The position numbers and the translations under genes were made by a program. Positions 1-5,956 of a DNA stretch of 64,000 nucleotides are shown here, piece by piece; the first letter of the stretch is position 1, and each line of letters opens with the position of its first letter. Source of the stretch: Pseudomonas mosselii. Its GTDB lineage: Bacteria > Pseudomonadota > Gammaproteobacteria > Pseudomonadales > Pseudomonadaceae. The stretch spans positions 292,758 through 356,757 of the forward strand of contig NZ_QJRP01000002.1 of NCBI RefSeq assembly GCF_003205295.1, in the 5' to 3' direction. Below the pieces are notes generated by a model. The model did no database searches, had not been told where the DNA came from, and saw nothing but the letters and a program-made list of their open reading frames with translations.

Positions 1-1247
1 TAGGACAGGCAGATCACCCCCGGCTTGTCGTCGCCGTTGTCGAACAGGTAGGTGCCGCGGGTCAGGCGGTCGGTGAGGGTCATGCTCATCAGGTCGCGGC
101 CGGTCTCCGGGTCCTTGTCCTTCCAGAACGGCCGGTCGACCATGACGAAGGTCTTCGACGACTGCATGTAGCGGGTGCGGTCCAGGGCCATCCACATCTT
201 CTGCGAGAACAGCGACTCCTCGCAGTCGATCTGGGTGGTCAGCAGCCAGCTCTGGCAGGTGGTGAGCACCGCCGCGTAGTGGCGCACGTCGCCATAGTTG
301 TCGGTGACCGCCAGGCGACCATCGCTGGCCCGGGCGATGCGCTTGACCCCGGTGCGTGGCGCGCCGCCGTGCAGGCCGCTGAGGCTGGTGCCGGCCGGCC
401 AGTGGGCGCAACGCTCCGGCACATGGCGCCAGATGCCCTGCGGTACCTGCTCGACGCCACCGACCACCAGGTGCTGGTGATCGTCGCAATTGGTCATCAC
501 CACGCGGAAGATTTCCAGCATCGAGTTGGGGAAGTCCGAGTCCCAGCCGCCGGTGCCGAAGCCCACCTGGCCGAACACTTCGCGGTGCTGGAAGCTCAGT
601 TTGGCGAACGAGCGCGAGGTGGCGACGAAGTCATAGAAGGTGCGGTCGTCCCACAGTGGCACCAGCTTGTTCCACAGGTCCTTCAGGCGCGGCACGTCGC
701 GGTCGCGGATGGCCTGCTGGATATCGCCGAATTGCGCGCCGCTCTCCAGGGCGTCGGCCCAGGCCTCGGCCACTTCGTGGAACAGCTGCGGCAGGTCGGC
801 GGATTTCTCGGCGTAGTAGGTCTGGCCTTCCAGGTCGATGACCGTGCTGCCCGATGCCGGGGTCAGCGGGTTGGGGAAGGGCTTGGTCTCCAGGCCCAGC
901 TTGTCGACGTAGTGGTAGAACGCCGTGGACGACACCGGGAAGCGCATGCCGCCCAGTTCGGCAACGATGCCGTCGGTGCCGTTGAACGCTTGCGAGCGCA
1001 GCCGGCCACCCAGCTTGGAAGCCTCGTACACCACGGGCTTGAGGCCCAGCTTCATCAGCTCGTAGGCCGCCACCAGCCCGGCGATGCCGCCACCGACGAT
1101 CGCTACCTCTTCGCCATGGCGCTCCTTGGGAATGCTGCCCAGGCCGGCCGGGTGCTCCAGCCAGTCGTCGAAGGCGAAGGGGAAGTCGGGGCCGAAGATG
1201 GTGATGGGTTTCTTGCCGTCGGCGGGGTGGCGGTTTTTCTTGTTCAT
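1..1247 (-). CDS. davB: Lysine 2-monooxygenase, 5' part (runs off the left edge)
   Basis: Flavin-dependent amine oxidase family. It converts L-lysine and O2 to 5-aminovaleramide, the first step of the aminovalerate route of lysine catabolism in P. putida, in the cytoplasm. About 415 codons are present; the C-terminal part (the family is about 560 residues) lies beyond position 1. The FAD dinucleotide-binding motif GGGIAG is at residues 52-57, followed by an E-A-S-x-x-x-G-G-R segment typical of the family, and later by GQVGFGTGGW. The residues read closely match the DavB sequence I know from P. putida, so the name is well supported. The start ATG at 1247 follows a short untranslated region. 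The amidase davA would be expected just beyond the left edge, but it is not visible. Confidence 0.93.
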   Translation of the reverse strand, partial: MNKKNRHPADGKKPITIFGPDFPFAFDDWLEHPAGLGSIPKERHGEEVAIVGGGIAGLVAAYELMKLGLKPVVYEASKLGGRLRSQAFNGTDGIVAELGGMRFPVSSTAFYHYVDKLGLETKPFPNPLTPASGSTVIDLEGQTYYAEKSADLPQLFHEVAEAWADALESGAQFGDIQQAIRDRDVPRLKDLWNKLVPLWDDRTFYDFVATSRSFAKLSFQHREVFGQVGFGTGGWDSDFPNSMLEIFRVVMTNCDDHQHLVVGGVEQVPQGIWRHVPERCAHWPAGTSLSGLHGGAPRTGVKRIARASDGRLAVTDNYGDVRHYAAVLTTCQSWLLTTQIDCEESLFSQKMWMALDRTRYMQSSKTFVMVDRPFWKDKDPETGRDLMSMTLTDRLTRGTYLFDNGDDKPGVICLS

Positions 1248-1287
1248 GTAATGACCTTGCCAGGGGCTGCGCAGCGGGCGGAGCCTG

Positions 1288-1294
1288 AGTATAG
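1288..1294 (-). promoter_or_regulatory. Possible -10 element of davB
   Basis: On the minus strand this reads CTATACT, which matches the extended -10 favoured by sigma-S and is also a fair sigma-70 -10. It sits about 40 nt upstream of the davB start. I see no good -35 at the right distance, which fits a sigma-S or activator-dependent promoter. This is inference only. Confidence 0.35.
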
Positions 1295-1407
1295 AGAATG
1301 CCTGGTGGCCATTTTATGAAGTGGAGTGTTCGTTATTAAGGTGCAGAGTGGCGTCGTTATGTGCTTTGTTTCGTCTTAATGATTCATTTTTATTCAATAC
1401 TGACGAA

Positions 1408-1722
1408 TCAGCTCAGCGATGCCAGGTGCTCGACGGTTTCAGGGTACTTCTGCACCAGGCGGATCAGCGCCACGGCCTGGGCGTTGGGCATGGAGCGGCC
1501 CTGTTCCCAACTCTCCAGGGTGCGGGCGTTGGTACGCAAGTAGGCGGCAAACACCGCCCGGGACATGTTCAGGCACTGGCGCAGTTCGGTCAGTTCGTTG
1601 GGGGCCAGCGGGGCGAGCTCCTCGAAGGTCACCTTGTGCGAGCGCAGGGTCAGTTTGCCGGCGCGCTCATCGGCGAGGGCGTCGAAGCCTTCGGTGAGTT
1701 CAGTGAAGATGTTGCGTGGCAT
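1408..1722 (-). CDS. XRE/HigA-like helix-turn-helix regulator, apparently an orphan antitoxin
   Basis: A 104-residue protein. The N-terminal 35 residues resemble the short dimerisation arm of HigA/NadS-type antitoxins. The C-terminal half carries a helix-turn-helix of the Cro/C1 type (MSRAVFAAYLRTNARTLESW, then EQGR and a final helix). It probably binds the perfect palindrome 40 nt upstream and represses itself. HigA-type antitoxins are normally preceded by a RelE-like toxin gene. Here no toxin frame is seen on either side: upstream there is only a REP pair, and downstream only the davB promoter region. It may be a toxin-less remnant or a regulator recruited to control davB. The family assignment is fairly safe; the target is unknown. 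Confidence 0.75.
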   Translation of the reverse strand: MPRNIFTELTEGFDALADERAGKLTLRSHKVTFEELAPLAPNELTELRQCLNMSRAVFAAYLRTNARTLESWEQGRSMPNAQAVALIRLVQKYPETVEHLASLS

Positions 1723-1762
1723 TGGTGGCTCCTGCTTTTCAGGTGCGCCATGTTGCCACTTT

Positions 1763-1781
1763 TATACGTGATCTACGTATA
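1763..1781. promoter_or_regulatory. Perfect palindrome, probable operator of the XRE regulator
   Basis: TATACGT, a 5-nt spacer (GATCT), then ACGTATA: a perfect 7-bp inverted repeat 41 bp upstream of the XRE regulator start. On the minus strand it overlaps a TATAAA that could be a -10 box. The position and symmetry are typical of an autoregulatory operator for a HigA-type dimer. Confidence 0.6.
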
Positions 1782-1843
1782 GATGATTGCTTTCAAGTTG
1801 TTTCACTTGGCGAGTTCCCAAGTCCTTGAAGTGATGCATACCT

Positions 1844-1941
1844 TGTGGGAGCGGGCTTGCCCCGCGAATTGGGCCGCATAGTCATTATCGGGTTATGGCA
1901 CGGGCTCAGCCCGTGATCGCGGGGCAAGCCCGCTCCCACAA
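1844..1941. repeat. REP pair (REPIN), type GTGGGAGCGGGCTTGCCCCGCGA
   Basis: Two inverted copies of a Pseudomonas REP sequence, at about 1844-1868 and 1914-1941, face each other around a 45-bp middle. Such pairs are non-autonomous elements mobilised by REP-associated transposases (RAYTs). No RAYT gene is present in the window. Confidence 0.85.
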
Positions 1942-1973
1942 AATCTACTTCGCGCTGGAGAGAATCAGCTTGG

Positions 1974-2019
1974 TCCTACAGAGACATGTAATAACAGGAA
2001 GTATCCTACGAACCATGTA
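1974..2019. repeat. Two related boxes spaced exactly 30 bp
   Basis: TCCTACAGAGACATGTA starts at 1974 and TCCTACGAACCATGTA starts at 2004, so the two boxes are 30 bp (about three helical turns) apart. Each has partial dyad symmetry (TACA/TGTA or CTAC/GTAG). They lie upstream of the structured leader of the DUF3077 gene and could be a tandem operator. No known regulator is recognised. Confidence 0.4.
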
Positions 2020-2064
2020 GCCTCGGTCTGGCAGTTTGGGAGAACCCTTCGCGGTTAACTTCAG

Positions 2065-2090
2065 CCGGTCACCGCCTATTCGGTGATCGG
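2065..2090 (+). promoter_or_regulatory. First hairpin of the DUF3077 leader
   Basis: CCGGTCACCG (2065-2074) pairs with CGGTGATCGG (2081-2090), with one G-U pair, around the loop CCTATT. A related loop sequence with CCTATTC recurs at 2212, just before the second half of the leader. The leader therefore looks like a partly duplicated module. Confidence 0.5.
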
Positions 2091-2092
2091 GC

Positions 2093-2211
2093 GTGAGAAC
2101 CCGGCGATCAAATTGGAGGCATGCTGTCATGGCAGCTGTGCGCGGGCAGGTTCTGCCTGGCCGGAATGTAGCCTCCAACTTCGCCGGTTCTCACCCCGCG
2201 CATGGCTGCCA
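2093..2211 (+). promoter_or_regulatory. Interlocking inverted repeats in the DUF3077 leader RNA
   Basis: Segment A (2093-2120, starts GTGAGAACC and ends TTGGAGGC) is complementary to A' (2171-2194, GCCTCCAA through GGTTCTCAC). Segment B (2130-2146, TGGCAGCTGTGCGCGGG) is complementary to B' (2195-2211, CCCGCGCATGGCTGCCA). The order is A-B-A'-B', so the two long stems either form a pseudoknot or exclude each other. A short CAGG/CCTG hairpin (2147-2159) sits between B and A'. Segment A also holds the Shine-Dalgarno of the small ORF at 2129. Such an arrangement suggests a switch, but no ligand or partner can be named. Confidence 0.5.
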
Positions 2212-2224
2212 CCTATTCCCGTGA
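2129..2224 (+). CDS. Possible 31-codon upstream ORF in the DUF3077 leader
   Basis: ATG at 2129 is preceded by GGAGG (2115-2119) with 9-nt spacing and runs 31 codons to TGA at 2222-2224. Translation would unwind stems A/A' and B/B' and stop about 16 nt before the hairpin that covers the next ribosome binding site. The peptide begins MAAVRGQ and has no recognisable domain. It may be a regulatory leader peptide, or only an open frame inside a structured RNA. Comparison of synonymous changes in relatives would decide. Confidence 0.35.
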   Translation: MAAVRGQVLPGRNVASNFAGSHPAHGCHLFP

Positions 2225-2239
2225 GAAGGTTGCGTGGTG

Positions 2240-2264
2240 GCCTCCTTGAGCCGGTAATGGAGGC
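2240..2264 (+). promoter_or_regulatory. Hairpin sequestering the DUF3077 ribosome binding site
   Basis: GCCTCC (2240-2245) pairs perfectly with GGAGGC (2259-2264). The Shine-Dalgarno GGAGG (2259-2263, 8 nt before the ATG at 2272) is inside the stem. GCCTCC could instead pair with the identical GGAGGC at 2115-2120, and GCCTCC at 2171 with this site, so alternative pairings are available. Confidence 0.5.
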
Positions 2265-2271
2265 AATACCC

Positions 2272-2562
2272 ATGAAAAAGATCGTCCCCGACCCACCCCT
2301 CGCCCTGAACCCGACCACCGAGCAGTCCTTCTGCTCCTGCCAGTCCAGTCATCCCCCCATCTTCACCGTGCGCCCCGGCGTCGATGCGGCCGACGCCCTG
2401 GTCCACGCCAGCATGCTGGCCCGGGCCATCCAGGAAATCGCCGACGACTACGCCCAGCACCATGCCCCCGAGGCGGGGCGGGCGATGATCTGGTCGATCC
2501 TGCATTCGGCGGAAACGGTGCGCGCGCTGCTGGAAGGGCTACTCGACGCGATGGAGGCCTGA
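2272..2562 (+). CDS. DUF3077/DUF6124 family protein
   Basis: A 96-residue soluble protein. The N-terminal stretch MKKIVPDPP, a central FTVRPGVDAADALVHAS and a helical C-terminus with repeated small and acidic residues fit the Pseudomonas-specific DUF3077/DUF6124 family, which is present in many copies per genome and has no known function. The start ATG at 2272 is chosen because GGAGG lies 8 nt upstream and the family begins with MKKIxPDPP. A Cys-Ser-Cys at residues 21-23 is unusual. Expression appears to be controlled by the structured leader at 2065-2264. It converges with the Lrp-type regulator, with only 16 nt between the stop codons. Confidence 0.75.
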   Translation: MKKIVPDPPLALNPTTEQSFCSCQSSHPPIFTVRPGVDAADALVHASMLARAIQEIADDYAQHHAPEAGRAMIWSILHSAETVRALLEGLLDAMEA

Positions 2563-2578
2563 TGGTCGGGGGGCGTGG

Positions 2579-3040
2579 TCAGCCCGGCTGGCCACGGTCC
2601 ACCTTGCTGCTGAGAATGATCGATGTAGTGGTCTTCTCCACCCCATCCAGGCTGCCGATCTGGTCGAGCAACTGGTCCAGTTGCTCTGGCGAATCACTGT
2701 TCAGCCACGCCACATAGTCGAACTCGCCACTCACCGCGCACAGTTGCTGTACCTGGCCCATGGCGCCCAGGCGGCGCACGATGTCCTTGCCCGAGCGCGG
2801 CTGCGCCTTGATCCCCACGTACGCCTGCAGTCCGCCGCCCAGCAGACGCTGGCCCAGGCGCACGCCATAGCCGGTGATGACCTTGCTCTTCTCCAGCCGC
2901 GCCAGACGCGAGTTCACGGTGGTGCGGGCGATACCCAGCTGGCGGGCAAGAGTGGCGACGCTTTCGCGGGCGTTGATCTGCAACAGGGCGATCAACTGGC
3001 GGTCGATTTCGTCGAGGGTGATGGCACGGGCGTCTGGCAT
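2579..3040 (-). CDS. Lrp/AsnC family transcriptional regulator
   Basis: About 153 residues. An N-terminal winged helix-turn-helix (LDEIDRQLIALLQINARESV, then LARQLGIARTTVNSRLARLE) is followed by an AsnC ligand-binding domain (YVGIKAQPRSGKDIVRRL through the C-terminal strand). Proteins of this family bind amino acids and form octamers. Its place close to davB makes lysine or a related amine a reasonable effector, but that is inference. I chose MPDAR (3040) because a GAGAC sequence lies just upstream. An in-frame ATG at 3055 is possible, and the frame stays open further upstream without a convincing ribosome site. Confidence 0.85.
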   Translation of the reverse strand: MPDARAITLDEIDRQLIALLQINARESVATLARQLGIARTTVNSRLARLEKSKVITGYGVRLGQRLLGGGLQAYVGIKAQPRSGKDIVRRLGAMGQVQQLCAVSGEFDYVAWLNSDSPEQLDQLLDQIGSLDGVEKTTTSIILSSKVDRGQPG

Positions 3041-3200
3041 GGCGAGTCTCGGCATAGGGTGCACTAGCCTAGCCAGCCTGGGGCCGATGAGAAAGAGGCC
3101 GGTGGAACATTCGAAGCAGGCGTGTGGTGAAGTCACGCTACGCCAACAGCCTTGGGCCAGGCACTGAAGGCGCCTGCCCCAAGGCTGTCGGTGGGTTGCC

Positions 3201-3575
3201 TCAGCGTGCGGCGCTGGTCTGCGCCGTGGTGGCGCAAGGCGACTTCAGGCCGGCGGTCATGCTCTCGACGTTGTCGAGCATCTGGTTGCCCTGGTTGACC
3301 TTCTGGGCGTTTTCCGCCAGTTGCATGCGCTGGTCATAGGTGGCCGAGGTGCCATTCATGCTGTGCTTGGTCTCCAGCACCGAGTTGGCGATGCTCAGCA
3401 GGCTGCGGCCGGTGGAGATCAGGTTGTCGGTCGTGCTGGGCGTGCAGGGCGCATTGCCGCCGGCCATCTGGCTGGGCTGCTGGCCCTGGTTGTAGGAACC
3501 CGGCGCCACGCAACCGGCAAGTGTTACCAGCATGGGTGCAATGAGCAGGGCCCCAAGCGTTCCTTGGATGTTCAT
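3201..3575 (-). CDS. Small predicted lipoprotein of unknown function
   Basis: A 124-residue protein with a signal sequence (MNIQGTLGALLIAPMLVTLAGC) ending in the lipobox LAGC, so Cys22 would become the lipidated N-terminus. The mature part is polar, rich in Gln, Asn and Ser, and contains one further conserved-looking Cys pair (APCTPS and KSPCATT) that could form a disulfide. I recognise no domain. The start at 3575 is the only Met that leaves a proper signal peptide. Confidence 0.7.
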   Translation of the reverse strand: MNIQGTLGALLIAPMLVTLAGCVAPGSYNQGQQPSQMAGGNAPCTPSTTDNLISTGRSLLSIANSVLETKHSMNGTSATYDQRMQLAENAQKVNQGNQMLDNVESMTAGLKSPCATTAQTSAAR

Positions 3576-3821
3576 GTGACGTTCCCTCGATCACTGGGCT
3601 TCGACCCGGTGCCGAAGCGATGGAGGGATTCTAGAAACGAGGCGTCGGCGGCGAAATAGAACGGGTGTGCTAAAGGCACTTTGCCGCTGGTCAGAGCGAC
3701 CCGAGCTACAGATCCAGGGGAAGCTGGGCACTGTACCGCCAGGGTATTGTTTTTGTACCGCGGAGCGGTCAGGTTTTTCGGCCATGACGTTGTTCTCCTG
3801 GTGAAAATGTGATCAAGGTTG
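3576..3821. other. Non-coding interval
   Basis: Between the lipoprotein start and the promoter of rtcB. Short open frames here have no ribosome sites or family resemblance. The only visible structure is a pair of GTACCG copies around 3725-3760. It presumably holds the lipoprotein promoter, which I cannot place with confidence. Confidence 0.4.
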
Positions 3822-3850
3822 TTGCAAGGTGGCAATGACACACCTAAGAT
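3822..3850 (+). promoter_or_regulatory. Probable sigma-70 promoter of the rtcB-prfH operon
   Basis: TTGCAA (3822-3827), 17-bp spacer, TAAGAT (3845-3850). Transcription would start near 3857, which puts the small ORF at 3889 at the very front of the mRNA. RtcB systems in some bacteria use sigma-54 and RtcR; no RtcR gene or GG-N10-GC element was noticed here. Confidence 0.55.
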
Positions 3851-3888
3851 GCCCGCCTTCTCTCACCCGACAGCAAAGGAGGTACATC

Positions 3889-3930
3889 ATGCAACAGTCG
3901 ATCACCCTTTGCAGGTCGCGCCTGGCTTGA
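3889..3930 (+). CDS. Possible 13-residue leader peptide of the rtcB-prfH operon
   Basis: ATG at 3889 is preceded by AAAGGAGGT (3875-3883), an almost complete complement of the 16S anti-Shine-Dalgarno, at ideal spacing. This is far stronger than the site of rtcB itself. The frame encodes MQQSITLCRSRLA and stops at 3928-3930. It lies between the operon promoter and rtcB, followed by a CCGCTA/TAGCGG hairpin (3940-3956) and the stem that covers the rtcB start. Its strength and position suggest a regulatory leader, not a remnant, but no experimental support is visible. Confidence 0.45.
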   Translation: MQQSITLCRSRLA

Positions 3931-3982
3931 ACGCATTCGCCGCTACTCGTTAGCGGTACCGCAACGCCCGGCCTCTGGCCTG

Positions 3983-4022
3983 CCAATCCGAACATCTTTT
4001 TGTTTCAACCCATCAGGATTGG
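3983..4022 (+). promoter_or_regulatory. Hairpin covering the rtcB ribosome binding site
   Basis: CCAATCC (3983-3989) is a perfect complement of GGATTGG (4016-4022). The modest Shine-Dalgarno AGGA (4015-4018, 7 nt before the rtcB ATG) is embedded in the stem. The 26-nt loop contains a T-rich run. This would hold rtcB translation down unless the stem is opened, for example by changes in ribosome traffic on the leader ORF. Confidence 0.5.
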
Positions 4023-4025
4023 ACT

Positions 4026-5162
4026 ATGGGCACTTGCATTCGCAATTTGTCCGACGGCGCCGTATTGGTCGCCGCGGACGACACCTGGATCGAAGGAAAA
4101 GCGATCCAACAACTCGAAACCACCGCTCGCCTAGGGGGCATGCATCGGGTGGCCGGCATGCCGGACCTGCATCCGGGGCGTGGCTACCCGGTCGGCGCGG
4201 CATTCTTTTCCGTGGGGCGTTTGTACCCGGCGCTGGTCGGCAATGACATCGGCTGTGGCATGGCGCTGTGGCGCACGGACATCCCGACCGCCAAGCTGCA
4301 TCTGGACAAGCTGGAGAAACGCCTTGGCAACCTCGACCTGCCGCTCGACGAGACGTGGCAGGAGGCCGTCGCCAGCTTCGGTTTGCCTGCCACGGGGCAC
4401 GAGCGTTCTCTAGGCACCATTGGTGGTGGTAACCACTTCGCCGAGCTGCAGCAGCTCGATGAAAGCTACGACGATGCGGCCCTGGCAGCCTTGGGCATCG
4501 AGCGCAAACACCTGCTGTTGCTGGTGCACAGCGGCTCGCGTGGTTTGGGCGAGGCGATCTTGCGTGAGCAGGTCGACCTGTTCGGTCATCACGGACTGGA
4601 GGCGGGCAGCGAGGCCAGCACTCATTACCTGGGCCGGCACGACGGCGCGCTGCGTTTTGCCGAAGCCAATCGTCAGTTGATTGCCCGGCGCATGCTCGAC
4701 CGCTTGCGTGCCGATGGCGATGTACTGCTCGACATCAACCACAACCTGGTGTCGCCAGCGCAGGTCGACGGGCTCGATGGTTGGCTGCATCGCAAAGGCG
4801 CCACACCGTCGGATCAGGGGGCGGTGGTGATCCCTGGTTCGCGCGGTGACTACAGCTACTTGGTACAGCCGATCGCCGACGAGCGCAGCCTGTTGTCCCT
4901 GGCCCATGGCGCCGGACGCAAATGGATGCGCAGCGAGTGCAAGGACCGCCTCGTCTCGCGCTACAGCGTCGAGCAACTGAGTCGTACGGCACTAGGCAGC
5001 CGCGTGATCTGCGCCGACCGGGCGCTGATCTACGAGGAAGCGCCGGAGGCCTACAAGGCTATCGACTCGGTGGTGGGTGCCTTGCGTGAAGCGGGGTTGG
5101 TTCGCGTGCTGGCACGACTGAAACCGGTGCTCACCTACAAGACGCGCGGAGGGTGCTGCTGA
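4026..5162 (+). CDS. rtcB: RtcB-family RNA ligase, PrfH-associated type
   Basis: GTP- and Mn-dependent RNA ligase that joins 3'-phosphate or 2',3'-cyclic phosphate ends to 5'-OH ends. It has 378 residues, slightly shorter than classical RtcB (about 408). The metal and guanylate site is complete: Asp74 and Cys77 in NDIGCGM, His137 in GGGNHF, His168 in VHSGSRG, His239 in NHN, and the guanylated His294 in AHGAGRK. The gene overlaps prfH, which marks it as the RtcB2 class; the E. coli RtcB2-PrfH pair is reported to repair 16S rRNA cut by colicin E3. The ATG at 4026 has a weak AGGA site inside a hairpin. No archease gene and no RtcA cyclase are next to it. Confidence 0.93.
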   Translation: MGTCIRNLSDGAVLVAADDTWIEGKAIQQLETTARLGGMHRVAGMPDLHPGRGYPVGAAFFSVGRLYPALVGNDIGCGMALWRTDIPTAKLHLDKLEKRLGNLDLPLDETWQEAVASFGLPATGHERSLGTIGGGNHFAELQQLDESYDDAALAALGIERKHLLLLVHSGSRGLGEAILREQVDLFGHHGLEAGSEASTHYLGRHDGALRFAEANRQLIARRMLDRLRADGDVLLDINHNLVSPAQVDGLDGWLHRKGATPSDQGAVVIPGSRGDYSYLVQPIADERSLLSLAHGAGRKWMRSECKDRLVSRYSVEQLSRTALGSRVICADRALIYEEAPEAYKAIDSVVGALREAGLVRVLARLKPVLTYKTRGGCC

Positions 5163-5782
5163 TGATCCTACTGCAACTCTCGGCGGCTCAGGGGCCGGAA
5201 GAATGTGCCCTGGCAGTGGCCAGGGCATTGCTCAGGCTGCAGGCCGAAGCGGATGCCCAGGCCGTGGCGGTACGGATACTCGAAGAAGAGCCGGGGCCGC
5301 GGCGCGGTACCTTGCGCTCGGTGTTGCTGGCACTGGATGGCGAGCAGGCCGAGCGCCTGGCAGATCACTGGACGGGCTCGCTGCAATGGACGTGCAGCAG
5401 TCCGTACCGGCCGGGGCATGCGCGCAAGAACTGGTTCTTTGGGGGCGCACGGTTTGCGCCACCGGCACCGGAACTGGCGAGCGAGATCCACTTCGAGACC
5501 TTGCGTTCGTCCGGGCCGGGTGGTCAGCATGTCAACACCACCGACTCGGCAGTGCGCGCCACGCACCTGGCCAGCGGCGTCAGCGTCAAGGTACAGAGCG
5601 AGCGTAGCCAGCATGCCAACAAGCGCTTGGCGCTGCTGCTCATCGGTCAACGCCTGGCGCAACAGGCAGAGCAGGTCGACAGCGAACTGCGCGCGGAGCG
5701 GCGGTTGTTCCATCACCGCATCGAGCGTGGCAATCCACGTCGGGTGTTTCGTGGTGAGCGCTTCGAGCCGGCTGACGAGTAG
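5162..5782 (+). CDS. prfH: Peptide chain release factor homologue PrfH
   Basis: A 206-residue relative of class I release factors that lacks the N-terminal and codon-recognition domains. The catalytic GGQ is at residues 120-122 in [14 protein letters not shown]. The basic C-terminal region ([14 protein letters not shown] through [13 protein letters not shown]) would contact rRNA. Known work on the family indicates that PrfH frees the nascent chain from ribosomes with a cleaved 16S 3' end, so that RtcB can reseal the break. The ATG at 5162 overlaps the rtcB stop codon (TGATG), a sign of translational coupling. An in-frame ATG at 5153 lies within rtcB and is less likely, because the family begins MILLQLS. 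Confidence 0.93.
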   Translation: MILLQLSAAQGPEECALAVARALLRLQAEADAQAVAVRILEEEPGPRRGTLRSVLLALDGEQAERLADHWTGSLQWTCSSPYRPGHARKNWFFGGARFAPPAPELASEIHFETLRSSGPGGQHVNTTDSAVRATHLASGVSVKVQSERSQHANKRLALLLIGQRLAQQAEQVDSELRAERRLFHHRIERGNPRRVFRGERFEPADE

Positions 5783-5821
5783 ATTGTGTGCGAGATCATA
5801 GGACTGGATCTGAGGTGGTCC

Positions 5822-5857
5822 CGCCAAAAACACGAAAGCCGCGCAGTGCGCGGCTTT
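5822..5857 (-). terminator. Rho-independent terminator of the tRNA gene
   Basis: AAAGCCGCGC (5835-5844) and GCGCGGCTTT (5848-5857) form a perfect 10-bp stem with a 3-nt loop. On the minus strand a run of five T follows (5826-5830). It may also stop transcripts coming from prfH, although the T run on the plus side is poor. Confidence 0.8.
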
Positions 5858-5862
5858 CAGTT

Positions 5863-5939
5863 TGGTGGGCCCACACGGACTCGAACCGTGGACCAAAGGA
5901 TTATGAGTCCTCTGCTCTAACCAACTGAGCTATAGGCCC
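5863..5939 (-). tRNA. ileX: tRNA with anticodon CAU, probably tRNA-Ile2 (lysidine-modified)
   Basis: A 77-nt cloverleaf with encoded CCA. Acceptor GGGCCTA/TGGGCCC, anticodon arm GAGGA-CTCATAA-TCCTT, T arm CACGG-TTCGAGT-CCGTG. Pairs C4-G69 and C5-G68 in the acceptor stem match those used by TilS to recognise the AUA-decoding isoleucine tRNA, and the overall sequence resembles ileX more than elongator tRNA-Met. The identity as Ile2 rather than Met is likely but not certain from the gene alone. Confidence 0.85.
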
Positions 5940-5956
5940 TCAGCAGGTGCGCAGGA

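Noticed and set aside
279..1319. 346-codon open frame opposite davB
   Set aside because: Antisense shadow; the davB sequence on the minus strand matches a known enzyme.
1945..2178. 77-codon frame on the minus strand between the REP pair and the DUF3077 leader
   Set aside because: No ribosome site; it overlaps the inverted repeats of the leader, and the peptide resembles no family.
3572..3841. 89-codon frame on the minus strand upstream of the lipoprotein
   Set aside because: No ribosome site, no family resemblance, and it overlaps the lipoprotein start and the rtcB promoter.
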